A stretch of DNA of 64,000 nt from Prochilodus magdalenae (GCA_024036415.1 JAMWET010001671.1:1-64000), one strand, 5' to 3'; numbered from the stretch's first letter, positions 36,105 through 49,386 are shown. Notes: a model not told the origin generated them from the sequence alone. Made by a program: numbers and translations.

Positions 36105-36376
36105 TCCCCGAGTTGAGTCCCCCGAGTTGAGTGCCCCGAGTTGAGTGCCCCGAGTTGAGTGCCCCGAGTTGAGTCCCCGAGTTGAGTCCCCGAGTTGAGT
36201 CCCCGAGTTGAGTCCCCGAGTTGAGTCCCCGAGTTGAGTCCCCGAGTTGAGTCCCCGAGTTGAGTCCCCGAGTTGAGTGCCCCGAGTTGAGTGCCCGAGT
36301 TGAGTCCCCGAGTTGAGTCCCCCGAGTTGAGTCCCCCGAGTTGAGTCCCCCGAGTTGAGTCCCCCGAGTTGAGTCC
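36105..36376 (-). repeat. 13-14-bp minisatellite, about 20 copies
   Basis: Unit GAGTTGAGTCCCC with CCCCC and GCCCC variants. The seed GTTGAGTTGAGTC is present in the flanking degenerate repeat. Stop-free frames in translation (TQLGALNSG-type) are artefacts. Confidence 0.95.
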
Positions 36377-37084
36377 CAATAGAGTCTCTGAGGTCCAAGA
36401 CCCATCTCATTATCAGATTCCTGATACACACGCTGAATGATAAGCCATGATCTAATTGTTCCCAACAATACAGTCAGTTCCGAGTCAGTTTACGCTAAAT
36501 AGGAATAAAGCCATAGGGAGATAAGCCAAAGCAGGGTGGAAATCTGATCCAAACTCCAACCCATCAGGAATTATTTTATCCATTTTATATATTTCAGGCT
36601 GTACTCCACACTCGACTACTCCTCTTCATCCTCAGATCGGACAACGCAGCCTTCTCGTTCAGCAACCCGCACACGGCCCGGGCTCATTATCTGGCTCCAC
36701 TCTTACTCCGGTCTCTGATATTAGGAATTCTAATTAGGAACAATTCAAACCTTAAAGCACAGGGAAGGAAGCGAGCGAGGGATAAGCGCTACGCCTGTGT
36801 CTCATTAATTAGTGAAGGGCAGAGGAACGAGGCGGCCCCTAACTGAACCACTTACCTCATTAACACCAGAAATCAGGGGCCGATCTACCGTTCCCACCCG
36901 GGGGAGGACAAGGACCTGCCTTCTGCAGCAGCACACTAAACGCTCCATACGTGTATAACACAAATATATATATATACACATGATACTGTACGTTACACGT
37001 CTTAATGATGACACACTTTTATTAAGAGGGAGAATTCCTCACTGTAGAGTCCAAAGCCCACGTCAATCATTCTTCACTCATTAC
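36377..37084. other. Intronic; AT-motif-rich segment at 36690-36870
   Basis: TTCTAATTAGGAA and TCATTAATTAGTG homeodomain-type sites occur within 120 bp; a short (AT)n lies at 36963-36975. See findings. Confidence 0.35.
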
Positions 37085-37125
37085 CTTACACTCTCTCTCA
37101 CACCCTATCTCTCTCTCGCCCTTTA

Positions 37126-37171
<46 letters not shown>

Positions 37172-37290
37172 CACTACTCTCTCACCCTTCATTTCTCTCT
37201 CTCGCCCTTCATTTATCACTCTCACTCTCTCTCTCTCTCTCTCTCTCTCCCCCACTACTCTCTCACCCTTCATTTCTCTCTCACCCTTTA

Positions 37291-37324
<34 letters not shown>

Positions 37325-37436
37325 CCACTACTCTCTCACCCATCATTTCTCTCTCTCTCTCACCCTTTACATCTCTCTCTCTCTCTCCCCCACTACTCTC
37401 TCACCCTTCATTTCTCTCTCTCTCTCACCCTTTACA

Positions 37437-37467
<31 letters not shown>

Positions 37468-37555
37468 ATTGCACTTCCTTATTCACTCTTGCCCTTCCTT
37501 TCTCTCTCAATCGTGCTCTCTCTCTCCCTCTTACTCTCTCTCCTTTCCACTCGTA
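37085..37555 (+). repeat. CT-rich microsatellite with a nested CTCACCCTT unit
   Basis: (CT)n runs separated by CACTACTCTCTCACCCTTCA blocks repeated about four times at 55-90 bp spacing. Confidence 0.9.
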
Positions 37556-38207
37556 CTCTGCTGTACACCTGGATCGTATTGGACAGTGCCTGACTCAGTG
37601 GGTGTGTAAGTGTTTCTGTATGCGTGTATTTACAGCTTAATCTGTATTCTTACGACAGCATGTGTGTGTGTGTGTGTGTGGGAGGGGGGGGGGTGTATTA
37701 AAAGGTCAGAAGCAGGTGTGTGTGTACCTCTTGTTACTCCACCCCCCCACGTCTTATTTGCTGAGCCCCCATTCTGAATGAGAGAATGAGTAAATGAGAG
37801 AGGGGGTGTGAGAGAGAGAGAGAGAGAGAGCTGTTCAGTATGTGTGGAGGTGTGTGGAGGCGATGGCTCTTCAATAATTCAGACTGTGAGGAGCGCTCCA
37901 GTCTGAAGACTCAGAGCTCAGACTCAACCATCAGGCCTGTTCTGTGGAGCACAGCAGCCCAACGTCTGAACACACTGCGTACGGCACACTTCACCTGAAC
38001 ACGTCACCCAAACGCTAGCTCAACATCTCATTAACCCCTCACCCCCCTCACACCAGACCTTCCACCCCTCTCACAGCAAGTCTGCACCCCCCGTCCTCAA
38101 CATCTCCCGCCCTTCTCGCCCCAAATTCCTCACCCAAAACATTTAATACAGCCCAATTTTACCCAACACTGCAAAACACCCCTTTTAACCACAAAGGGGG
38201 CGCTGTT

Positions 38208-38209
<2 letters not shown>
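37556..38209. repeat. Non-coding with (TG)n + G tract (37661-37691) and (GA)n (37810-37830)
   Basis: About 10 TG units followed by GGAGGGGGGGG, then a separate GA tract; the rest is unrecognised. Confidence 0.7.

Positions 38210-38268
<59 letters not shown>
38210..38268 (+). repeat. (CA)29 microsatellite
   Basis: 59 uninterrupted bases of alternating AC/CA. Confidence 0.98.
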
Positions 38269-38270
<2 letters not shown>

Positions 38271-39059
38271 TGGGCCACAGGCATGATCTGGAGCTGATTC
38301 GGAAGTTAAAGACCCGTCAGAGTTTCTGATCACACCAGCTCCTCTAGGTTACCTAGCCTATGTCACCTTACCAACACCACTGAGGAGAGGAACCCACATC
38401 TGTAACACTCACCGGGTCACCTTTAATCCAGCATCATCATATTCCCTTCACTGTGGAGGGACTGAGACAGTCCCCCAACCACAAACACTTCCAAACACAA
38501 ACGCACCATGCCCAAAGGAAGACTCTCTGTGGCGATCGTTTAGCACCTACACTGTAACGGACTCACCAGATTCCTGAATGTTCCACACTCCAAGACCTTG
38601 ACAGTCCCGCACCATGCTGACGTAGTTCACCAGTAATCCATCTAGTGTTAGTGTCCACCTCAAAGCGTCGGTAGGTTAAGAGACGCCTGTAGAACAGGTC
38701 CATAAACCGTGGAAGCTGGCCCAAAGAACCAGGACGCGGCAACAGAAGCATAAACCAGAGAATCTGAATCTGGAACGGTTCTAGATATGAATCCAGATCT
38801 AAAAGCCCTTGTTGAGTCAAAGAAAAAGATGTCCCCTCAGAAAGGCCTGAGGACACAAACATGTCTCCCATGCTTCAAACCCAAATTTCCCTCCGAGCTC
38901 TCTCTTCTTCTACCTCTTAATGTCAAACCTGAGGGTCAACACTGCCCCCTAGTGGCTGGGAAAAGGACTGCCCGAGTGACAGTGACTGCTTTTGCAAATG
39001 AGATGATCATACCTGCCGTGAGGAGCGGACCATAAAACCTTGGGGGGGGTTGGGTGATG
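38269..39059. other. Intronic non-coding, nothing recognised
   Basis: No feature recognised. Confidence 0.45.
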
Positions 39060-39785
39060 GTATAGGGGTGGCACAGCAGAGCAGGGGGCTGTGTGTCTAC
39101 CCTGTGATGGGCTGGAGACCAGCATCAGCACCAGCACCCACCGTGAACCAGAAAGATAAGCAGCTTAGAGGAGGAGTGAGTGGTACAGCTGAGGTTACAG
39201 GAAGACAAGACGAATGTAGCTAATTAGCATCTTGCTAACTTTTGCCTCTATCACAGTAAGAAAGTGTCTGGGTTCAATTCCCCTGCCGGGCAGCCCGGAT
39301 CCTCCATGCGTCCATGTTCGTACATCCATGTGTGAGTCAGTCCTGGCGACCTGTCCGGGGTGTTTCCAGCCTTCCGCCCAATGAGAGCTGGGATAGCTCC
39401 CCCTGTGACCCAGAAGGGAAAGCGGCTCAGAGGCTGAGTGGTACAGAGGAGGTTAAAGGAAGACGAGATGCATGTAGCCTATTAGCATCATGCTAACTGT
39501 GACCTCACAGCAAGAAGGGTCTGAGTTGGATTCCCCGAGCCGGTTAACCAGAGTTCTGTCTGTGTGGACTTCGCATTTTCCCCCGCTGGTACTCCGGGTC
39601 CCTCCCCCAGTCCAGAGTCATGCAGTCAGGCTAGCTGGAGATGCTAAGTTGCCCCCACCCCCTCCAAAAGGTGTGAGCGTCTTAGTAAATGTGTGTGTCT
39701 GTCCTGGCGACCTGTCCAGGGTGTTTCCAGCCTTCCACCCAATGAGCGCTAGGAGAGTGACATAGAAGCGAATATAGGAAGATGA
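39060..39785 (+). mobile_element. Three partial, tandem copies of a widespread teleost interspersed repeat
   Basis: GTCCTGGCGACCTGTCC with CCAGCCTTCC(A/G)CCCAATGAG recurs at 39340 and 39701 (361-bp spacing). GAAGACRAGRYGMATGT recurs at 39202, 39459 and 39778. An isolated tail at 39060-39160 has CCCTGTGATGGGCTGGAGA. Same family as the copy at 19.75 kb; the arrangement suggests local tandem duplication. Confidence 0.7.
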
Positions 39786-40410
39786 GACGCATGTCACCCG
39801 TTAGCATCATGCTAACTTCCTGCCTAAAGATGATTTAGAAACAGGAATATCAAAGCCTGTCATTGTTATCATGAGTCATATCTGGAGTCCGGCGGTGTAG
39901 ACATGAATCACAGATGTGGTGGACGGGACTGTCAGTAGGGGTGGAAAAACAGCACCAACAAACAGAGATGGAAATATGTGTGGACGTGTGCGGCTCCAGG
40001 GTCAGAGCGGATTCATTAAATAATCAGATTCAGTAAACGTCGCTGTCACGGCTGTATTAATAAACGGTTAATGAGGAGAATTAACCACTCCTTCAATAAA
40101 GCAGCGGAGCAGAGCGGAGTAATGAGGAGAAGGAAACCCACGCCCTGATGAATCACACAGAGACACGTCCCTATTTGTAAACGATTCCGCTAATTTACTC
40201 TGACGCCTTGTTCCGCAGCGACACTTCTATTTGTGTACGCCTGTATGCTTTATGTTCGTGCTCACTGGGGTTCGAGGGTAGGAGTCTTCTCCACTGTCAC
40301 AACAACACAGATCCCCCCCGGTCATTCGGCCTCCTGTCAAAATGGCCATCAAGTCAACTTTTTTAAGGAGATGAAAATTCCTCAAACTGGACATACACTC
40401 ATCATCCAAA
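39786..40410. other. Intronic non-coding; ATTA/TAAT-rich stretch 40010-40100
   Basis: TTCATTAAATAATCAG, TTAATAAACGGTTAATGAG and similar motifs; no gene. Confidence 0.4.
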
Positions 40411-41140
40411 ACAACAGCTGCACAAACAGCTACACCCAGAAGAAACCCACCCACAGGAATGAACCTTGGTGTGTAGGTGTGACATGGTGAGACATGCTAA
40501 TGATTGTGATGTGACGTCAGCAGGGTCGGGTCTTATCTCTGTACCTGACTGACCCAACACCACCACTACAGACCTCCAGCAAGCAGTGGTGTCCTCCATG
40601 AGTCATCTTCTTAGTGCAGCACCATCGGCAGACGGCTGCACCACGCAGGACTACATGCACACAGACCGTTACCACGACTGTCCTTAACACCACGTCACCG
40701 TCACCAAAGACTTCATCTTCAGTGACGAGTCCCGCTTTAGTCTTGGTGGAGACGCCCAACGAATCCGTGTGTGGAGGCACCGTGGTCAGCACCAAGATGG
40801 ACGGTTTGTCGTCACACGTCCAGAAGACCTGGTGTCGCTCCACCTCCACCCCTACCGCACCATCTGCAGGAACTGTGTGAGGATGTTCAAGCTGCATGGG
40901 ATGGATTATCACAGGACTCCATTAGGAACCTCTACAGCTCCATACCGAGACGTCTGGCGTGTTGGGTTAGCGAACACGGCGGCCCGACGCCATACTGAGA
41001 GACAGACTTCTGTATGTGTAGCTCAATAAATATTGATCATATCAGTCTAAATTTATCACCAGTTATTGATCCTGGTCACCTTTATCTTCCTTCCCAACAC
41101 CACCGCACCCCCACACCTCCTTCTGGGGGCAGCTGTTACT
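40411..41140 (+). mobile_element. Internally deleted Tc1-like transposon, copy D (both ends present)
   Basis: The left end carries AACAGCTACACCCAGAAG (40426), the right end its partner CTTCTGGGGGCAGCTGTTAC (41119-41138). The plus strand encodes IFSDESRFSLGGDAQRIRVW (40712-40775), then across the shared deletion LQELCEDVQAAWDGL and SIRNLYSSIPRRL (40860-40960). This copy has an extra deletion of about 65 bp just before the DESRF block, removing the QWCRTRLSW segment seen in A, C and E. It cannot encode an active enzyme. Confidence 0.88.
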
Positions 41141-41486
41141 TTGATGGTGAGTCCTAGGACTCCTAACGGCCACCTGGAGGACCTGGGACACCCACCAAAA
41201 CTGTCCACATCAGATAATCAGACTTCAAGGAGAACATCAAGCTCCAGTGTTGCTTCAAGAAACGGGACGAGGGACTCTTAGAACAGGCGGCAACTGCATG
41301 GATTGTATAAAATGACAGATTCAGGCCAAATATTCAAACAACAACAACAACCGGAGCAGACACACTTCAAAAGATGCTTCTTCAAAGGTTCCTTAGTAAA
41401 GACCAAAGGTTCTATATACACCTGTGTACCCGTGTACGCCTGCAGCCTATTCAGTCGTCCTGCGACTCAGGGCGCTTGGAAACTCT
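41141..41486. other. Intronic non-coding, nothing recognised
   Basis: A small (CAA)n near 41338; otherwise nothing. Confidence 0.45.
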
Positions 41487-41967
41487 TAGGCTTTTTCCAC
41501 CACTGTGGAACAGGTTCTGTTCCCATCCGCACTGAACTGTTCTACACCTTCAACACCAACCGTCATGGCATCCGTGGGCAATGGTGACTCCCAGTGTTCC
41601 GCTGGAGAACCTCTTCTAGGTCTTCTTTCTCCAGTAGCTGATCCGTGCTGCGTTCTGGATATAAACAAACATCTGGAGTAACATCCCAAACTCTCGCAGG
41701 TCATCCGCACGCTCCGCCATCTTGGTACGTCTGTTTATCATGCTGTGCAGCGCCCCCTGCTGATGTTGATGATGAATTCTTTGACATTTTTGGTTCCAGT
41801 AAAGCTGGTGCAAACTGGGCCAGGTCCCGGAATAGCACTAAGGTTCTACAAAAGCCTGAACGGAACTGGCTCAAGAACCAGGTCACCTCCATCGGGTTTG
41901 CCAAGCGGAAAAACAAAACTGTGTGGAGTTGAGTCGAGCCAGTACCGTGCAGTGGTAAAGCAGCCTA
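41487..41967. mobile_element. Possible Harbinger-like non-autonomous element
   Basis: Imperfect inverted ends: TAGGCTTTTTCCACCACTG at 41487 against TAGGCTGCTTTACCACTG read inward from 41967 on the other strand. CGAGCCAGTACCGTGCAGTGG at the right is a motif I associate with a common fish short DNA element. The target duplication is not convincing. Confidence 0.4.
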
Positions 41968-44559
41968 TGGCATTGTCCTGAGATGTTTTCCCACTGGGAG
42001 GTGTGGTATACCAACCAATCTTGGGCCGGACAATAGAATTCCCAATAGAATTCCCAAAAGAATTCCCAACTGGGACTCTAAATGAAGCCATATTAACACT
42101 ATGTGTCCCATATGAATAAACGGACTCCATTAAGGTGGTGCTATAAACGATAACACCGGCGTGCGGTAAGAACAGATCAGTGTTAGGACACTGTTGGGGT
42201 TGATCCTAAAGTTGGGACCGTGGTTAGGAAGCTCAGTCCAGTTAGGATGCTGATGCAGTGCTGGTTTCTTATCTGGGGTTAATGGACAAGACCTGTGGTC
42301 CCAGATCTGAGAATGTTACGGCAACCCCAACACACTACGTAAACACCACCTAAGCCTACCTACACTTACTCTGAGCTTACTGTAAGCAGCTGCGCTGCAC
42401 TCTGTCCTCCTCCCTGCTGTGTAGGTTAAGCGGAGCGGCGACCGGTGATGAAACAGACTCATACCATCTATCTTAACGAGGCATACAAATGTTAGACACC
42501 CCATTAACTCATGGCGAGTATATAAAGCGAATTAACAACGTTTGAATCCCACGACTTCCGTGCCACCGCAGACCTGAGTAACTGCTTGCATACAGTCATT
42601 GATTAAAAAATGGTGGTCCAGGCCCGCAGGCGCACGACACACTGACGGCTGGTACAACAATACACTATCGACCCATTACAACTTACTGAGTTAGCTGGGG
42701 CTTTAGGGGCGGACGGGGGGGCGGGACACACTACTTACAGCCACAGCTAACACATTGGGAGGCAGCTGGGTGAGCTCCCCTAGGTTAGCTGTAGCTCCCA
42801 CGCCACACACCTGCAGCCTGCTAACAGCACGTACAACACATTACACTTGCGTACACTCTGTAAGTGATTATCGCCTCTGGTCGTATACACCAACGCGTGT
42901 TATCTCACTGATGCTCGCGCTGTTTCTATCTCTGTTACAGCCGTCGAACCTAATCTGTTTTCATCCTCCTGCCCCACAAACATAAATCACGAGTCACGTC
43001 TCCATAGCACACACGCGAGAGGCCCACGCCCACCGTCTTACTTCGCATCGGGGGCTCGTTATCTAGCCCTGGGGGCTTCAACAACCCACACACTACTTAC
43101 AAGTAAAGGGCTTCCTCGGCGTAAAGCACTTGCGAATGGAAGCTAGCCAACCTACTTTACAGGGTTTTCTCCACTTCCAGAGCGTGATTCTCTTACACAG
43201 GAGGAACCTCGTACAGCCTCAGCTAACGGTGGACATCCGATCTTTACCTCTAATTCTCTTCATCTGAGGTAGCATTGGTTATTGCAGATGGTGTCTGCTA
43301 TTGGAACACGAAAGGCCCGTACATTAACACTTTTAGATGATCGATTCCAGGTCCTTACAAGCCTACTCTTGTGAGCGTCCCAACCTGTTCTAGTGGGCAT
43401 TTCTAACACCACCCACTGCTTACTCTGGATCACTCGTTTATACATGGTGTTTTAGGTCTTTCTATCATGCATTGACGCAAATTTCTGAATAGTCTTACAT
43501 AGCTGCGATGAGCTATAGACTCTAGAACAGGGTTCTCGCCTGTAGCGGCCGTGGACCACCAATACCAAGCATCCCCTCTGAAGCTAAACCATTCCACTTA
43601 ACGACACTATCTGTGAGTTTCCATAACATCCTTACCATGTCACTGCCGGCAAAAGTTTAGGGACACCCCTCTAACCTGGATGGTGTTGGTCATCCAATGG
43701 TACCCTTAACGCAGCTCCACCCTGCTTAAGTCTGACCCCAGATCCCTATTACCTGATTACCACCACACTCTCTGCCTGATGTCCAACAGTACTGATCACT
43801 CACTCCTATCTCCACCTCCTAATAAACTATATTGTACAATTAGTGCGTAGCTGTAAAAAACTTTGAGACCTTCTTTTTCTGGACACAGTTGTAAAACGTG
43901 CGTATCCATAGCTAACTTTCAGCTGTCCAAACCGCTGCACAAGCTCAGACGTCCCTTACAACTAAGACTACTAGGAAGTTTTGATCATATCAGCCCAGTT
44001 CTTATCCAACTTACTCTACTCGAGTTAGCCCACATTAAATTCCAAGCTTGAAGTATAAAATTCTTCTTCTTCTTCTGACGTATAAGGCTCTAACGGCCTC
44101 GCTCCTACCTACCTCTACTGACATTCATCTCGTACTACAAACCATTACCCTTCACAGCCTTCTACGTGACCTTTGAAGAGGTCCTCTAATGTGTCGAGGC
44201 TTCTTGCGTATGTTTAGTGCCCTAGAATTAACAAAGCTACATCGGGGAATCTCAGGGGTGGGGAGGCCGGTTTTCATACACAACAACGTCGTGCCACCAT
44301 CTCATTTCGGAAATAATTTAGCCTATATCAGTGTTCCGGTAACACATTACACTGAACTCAGTACTACACAGCCTCGAGAATCTTTAAGTCATGCGTAAAA
44401 CCTACTTGTTTATGCTGTACTCAACTCTTTTGTAATTAGCTCTTAACTTCTTACACTACTCTGATTAACGATAAAAAGGGTGCAGACGTCTAGGGTGTCC
44501 AACTGACACAGAGTGATGTTTGATCTGTAAACATCGGGATTACTGCTATGCGTGTTTAC
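41968..44559. other. Intronic, low-similarity sequence; no gene recognised
   Basis: GGCAAAAGTTTAGGGACACC near 43648 resembles a fish Tc1-type terminal motif but no element can be delimited. Several TTACAG/CACTACTTAC words recur at 42720-43110 without a clear period. Confidence 0.35.
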
Positions 44560-45425
44560 GTGTCTCCCTGCTGAGCTCTCAGTCTTCACGTACATCAGGT
44601 TTCTTGACGGTGGAGCAGAGGGGCCAAGCTACTTCCATCAGCAGCACCTCATCCTATTAGTCCATACGTGTGACCGTTTACTGAGCTCTCCCCTTATACT
44701 TAGTTAACTGCTGTATTACTATCTGCCAGGCCTGACGAGTCACTTGTCGCCTGGAGTTAGCACTCTGTCTTAACGTCGTACACGCATCTCGTATACGTGT
44801 GTTCAGGTCATCTCTACTGTCACGTAGCTATAAGGCTCGTCTGTCTGACACGTACTCATCTTTGTCTGAGCCTGAACTGTCTAGCCACCCACATGTGCAG
44901 TCACCCTGTGTGGCCTTGATGGGCGGTACTTTGGCACTGTTACTGTATCACTGCATCTGCCCCGACTGGCAGCCCACTGGGAGCCACTATCACTCTACTT
45001 ACACGGACAGCTCCTGGCTGTGCCTGCAGCACATCGTGGAGACCCCCTGCACTTGTCGCACAGTTATGAGTTACTGCTGACCCCATCTTATGATCAACCC
45101 AAACCATCATTACAGACGAATCAGACTTACACATCTGCTTTCTATAGCTCACGTATGGTAACTCTGGTCTGTTGACCCATGAGGATGATGGGCTTCCCCC
45201 CTTATGAGTCGCACTGGTTCAACCTCTTTAAGAGGGTTTCTTACACTCCATTCACTAACTAAGGAGTTTTTTTCCTTGCCCTACTGTTGACCTCTCTCGG
45301 ACCTGTGCTCTCATCGGGAGGTGTGCATCGAAACTACGTAACAGTTCTTTGTAAAGATTCTTTGTACAAATGCCTGCTTTGTGACAACACTCTGTCATGT
45401 AAAAGCGCTAACTAACAAATTAACA
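44560..45425 (+). mobile_element. Conserved teleost interspersed repeat, diverged copy
   Basis: Motif order GACTGGCAGCCCACTGG, CTGTGCCTGCAGCACAT, CCCATGAGGATGATGGGCTT, GGTTCAACCTCTTTAAGAGG, TTTTTCCTTGCC, TGCTTTGTGACAAC and TAAAAGCGCTA matches a repeat tail I recognise from many fish genomes. I do not name the family. No coding capacity. Confidence 0.6.
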
Positions 45426-46690
45426 ATGTTGTATACATTGAGTTGATAACTTAGATACTCCTAACGCCTTTCAGGTTAGACAATTGAATATATCACCTCT
45501 ACTGAAGATGTGATCCTGAACATGTCCCAATAGACAATCGCTCCAAACCTGCTTAGCAATAAACCTTGTTTCTATCAAGCCTTTCCGCTGGCAACGGTAA
45601 GGACACCTGCTCCAGCCACTTCAGTGAGGAACCTGTACGAGCTCTCACTCTGGAAGGGGTTTTTTCAAGGTGGACTCGGACTTATCTTCCATGGAGCGAG
45701 GGTTTTTCAGGCGTTGGACTGTGATAATAATTTTCCATTAGATGGTTTTAAGTGGAGCGGTGGATATGCTTTCCATAGGGCTAGTTTATGAGTTGGGGTC
45801 TTCAGTTTTTATTCTAGCTCCTGAATTTACAAGCACAACAGGTTTAAGATACACAGAAGGAGAACCTGCTATACGGAGAACCTGTTCCAATTTTTTTTAC
45901 TTAGAACATCAGAATGTTCTAAAGACATTAAAACATTTAGATGTTCTAGACACATCACGATATCCTATTCACAGCAGGATCTTCTTAAGGCATGTCCAGA
46001 AACACTTTTAGATGTTCTAGATACATTAAGATGTTTTGAACATACTGCAGGTTAAGAAAGCTGGTCTCCTATGCCACCTCCTAGTGATTCCGAGCTCCAT
46101 TCTGGAGGTTTTCAAGTTAAAACAGCGAACTGGATAATTTCCATGTGAGGGGTTTTAAGGCCGCTGGACTGTTTATCTCTCTTGAATGAAGGTTTTAGTG
46201 GACTGTATAATCATTCCTTTTTGGGCATAGAGGCTTTTAAGGCGGACTTGGATAGCATTTAAGCTGGCAGTGTGTAGGCGTTTTTAAGGTGCCTAGATAA
46301 TGGAAATTTCTCGATATGTGAGAGGTCTTTTTATCAAAGGCATACCTGGCATTAATTCCATGTGAGGGTTTTTAAAAGGTGAGACTGTATAAATGTCCCT
46401 GGTTCTCTCAGGGGTTTTATGCCTAGTGTACTGGATAATTGTTCTCCGGATGTGATGGTTTTAAGAGTAGTGTGACGTGGCGCGTATTTTAGCAATATCC
46501 ATGTGAGGGTTTCTAAGAAGTTCGGGACTGTATAATTCATTGTGAGGTGGTTGTACCGTGTCTATTCTAGCAAAACTTATAATTCACATGTGTACGGTGT
46601 CTATAAGGTGGTACTGTTACAATTAATCCATGAGGGCATGTAGCTTTATAGTCCTGTGGTGTCTTCCCTTTGTATTCTGTCAGTAAAGAG
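45426..46690 (+). repeat. Degenerate tandem repeat, ~60-75-bp unit (clear from about 45640)
   Basis: ATCCATGTGAGGGTTTTTAA with ...GGACTGTATAAT recurs in diverged form near 45690, 46140, 46190, 46355, 46500 and 46610. Heavy divergence makes the exact period uncertain. Confidence 0.45.
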
Positions 46691-47469
46691 TTTTTAAGAT
46701 AAACAGAAGGAAATACATACGCGCTATGAGAAGAGCTGGATCTTAGACTTTTATTGACTGGTAACTTGACCCTAGGTTCTAATGTTGATCATAGTCTTTT
46801 AAAACGTTATAAGTGCTGAATTTTTTAGATATTAGACTTCTTGTTTATTAAGTTCAATGAACTCCTCGATTTCCTCCTGCCCTGTGATATTTGTGCTACA
46901 TGACGTCAGTATACTTATGGGTTGGATATTCTGGAGAACCTCCTCTATCCGAATACTAGTCATTAGATGAGATTCCCTGCGAGCTCCTGCCGGCTTTCGC
47001 TGGACACGTGTTGCCCCTGTAGTGTATAACATACTTCTAAACATACAGCTGCTCTGTACATAAATATCACACAAGCCATAGAATGGTCAACAGGTTTACA
47101 TCAATTAAAGGTGAATACACCGAGAAATACAACCCAACGTGCTCTTAACATGCATTTAATATTCACTCAAATTCCGACGTTTGGGTTACGTATCTCCTAA
47201 ATTTTACATATATGCTTTCATAATTAATTAGTTAGTAATGAAGTAAGTTACATTACGGTTTTTCTCAACCCTGTGGGTCCACGTAAGTCCACGCACTACG
47301 CAAGAGGCTGACAGCATTCCTCGGCAAACCCGTCGTGTTCGGGAGCTTCGGTTTGCGAACTTATCCATACCTTCTATAGGGCCTCATGATAATCAGGGCG
47401 ACTAACCCCTTTCACCGTCGCAGCCCTCCTGATGCAGTAGCGGAAAGCACTCTACCTAGGACCTACGTA
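46691..47469. other. Intronic non-coding, nothing recognised
   Basis: No feature recognised. Confidence 0.4.
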
Positions 47470-48575
47470 TCTCGTTGATGCGTGTTAAGGACAGTCGTGG
47501 AAATCGCAAGAAGAGAGAAAAGAGGAGGGTGGAAGGAGAGAGAGCCAAGAGTAGTGTCGTAGGTGTGAGGAGACAGTGTCTCGGCCGCGATTAACAGACG
47601 AGGATAGCAGTAGACATTTGATAATAAGTGATAGAGGGAAAACAGCAAGTGAAGAGAGAGGGTAGCAGTGTTATAAGAGTTAGGGAAGTAGAGTAGCATC
47701 ATATTTAAAGATAAATGCCGTAAGGGATAGATGAAGGAGAGAGTAGTAGGAGAGAGTAAGTGTATAGTGAGAGGAGTCAGATGCATAATAGTCATGATAA
47801 TGAACTGAACGATACGAGAGTAGCGTAAGGAGATAAGGATAGATAGAATGAAGTAAGAGAGTATAAGTGATGAACGAGTAAGAGAGGGAGAGAGGAAGAG
47901 AGATTCGAGTCAGGATGTCGGAGTGGGATAGTGGTTAGAAGGTTGAGAATAAGCATAGAAGGTACATAACTTTTACCTTGTATATAGATACTAAGAAGGG
48001 AGTAGCAAGAGAAGAAAGAGAGATATGAGGAGAGAGAGAGATATGTACAAAGTAATGAAGTAAAGTATAGAGAAGAGAGAGGAGTAGACAGTAAGAGAGA
48101 GAGAAAGAGAGAGAGTAAGATGAAGAGAAAGTTAAGTAGAAGAGTGAGCACAGATGAAGAGAGATATATAAAGGAGAGCCTAGAGATCTGTAGAGAAGTA
48201 AGTGGTGAGCGAGTGATGAAAGTGAGATAAGTGAGGAGTAGAAGTGAGTATATAGATGTCATAGTAAAGGTTACGAGGTGAGAGAGTGAGATAGAGTAGA
48301 GAGAGAGAATAGAAGAGCGAGCTAAGCAGAAGTTGATAGATGAAAGTTCAGGCAGGGTGGGTAAGAGACAGAGCAGGGAGTAGAGAGAGAGGGACATGAT
48401 CAGAGAGAGAGAAGAAGAATAGAGAAAGCAGAAGAGGAACTGGGATGACGCAGAAGTGAGAGGAAGATGATGAGAGAGGCCTAACGAGAGTCTGATTAGA
48501 AGGGAGACAGCGGAATACGGGATTTAGCAGAGAGGGAGAGAGAAGCGGAGAGAACGGAGAGTTTATGAGAGGAAC

Positions 48576-48607
<32 letters not shown>

Positions 48608-48735
48608 GAGACACTTATAGAGAAGGCCAGACAGATAGAGAGAGGAGATGGGCATGCAACAGAGGCGAGACCAGGCTGAGGATGGGGGGTCGTGCGGAGA
48701 GTGGTATGTCCTGTGAGAGACTGATGGTATATGTG
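47470..48735 (+). repeat. Degenerate purine-rich (AG)n-like tract
   Basis: About 1.2 kb of A/G-biased sequence with scattered T/C; GAGAGAGAG runs are clearest at 48010-48130 and 48560-48620. It looks like a simple repeat with dense point changes, or a stretch with uncorrected read errors. Leu/Ser-rich minus-strand frames are artefacts. Confidence 0.7.
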
Positions 48736-49386
48736 GGGATAAGTAAACCAGTAATCTTGTGAATCACACCTACGTGTGCGGTCGGCTTCTGTTTAAGGTA
48801 ATGTTCAATTTTGCGATACAAATAACAGATTCCTGTGAGCGCTTGTACGCGGAATATACGATCAATTGTATGGCTTGGTGTGATCAAGTACATCTAACTA
48901 TTCCATTCTTCCACCACAACAGAGGCAGGGCCGGCACGCAAATCTTGTGTTTTAAAACACTATGCTTTGTAGTTATTTACCCCTGCTCAAGGTGGGGCTG
49001 GAGGTGGAAAAGGTTGAGAAAAACCCCTGAATTACAAAACACAGCATGGTAATTGTGAATAGCTCTGGTGAGAGAAGGTAATGTTCAGCAAGCGTTTTTA
49101 TTAAGCATAAAGCATTATCATTTGGTGTGTCAGTGGGGTATGATGTGTCGGGAGAAGGCTAGCTACCTTTATTAATGTGGTCCAACACACATACAGCCCA
49201 ATGCATGCCATAGGCAACTTCCATGCGCCGCGTATTTATACCCACCATGCACTTTTAAATAAAGCCACAGGAACATTACGCTTCCAGCATATATCAAACA
49301 ATGAAGGAGCTAAACGAGAAAAGAACTCTACATCTCTCAAGAAACCAGAACAATTCCAGTCATCTCAGGCAGGCTAAGGTCCTCTT
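48736..49386. other. Intronic non-coding, nothing recognised
   Basis: No feature recognised. Confidence 0.4.

Noticed and set aside
40411..41140. Functional transposase gene
   Set aside because: Two of three catalytic acidic residues are deleted and the frame is broken at the junction; the same is true of all five copies.
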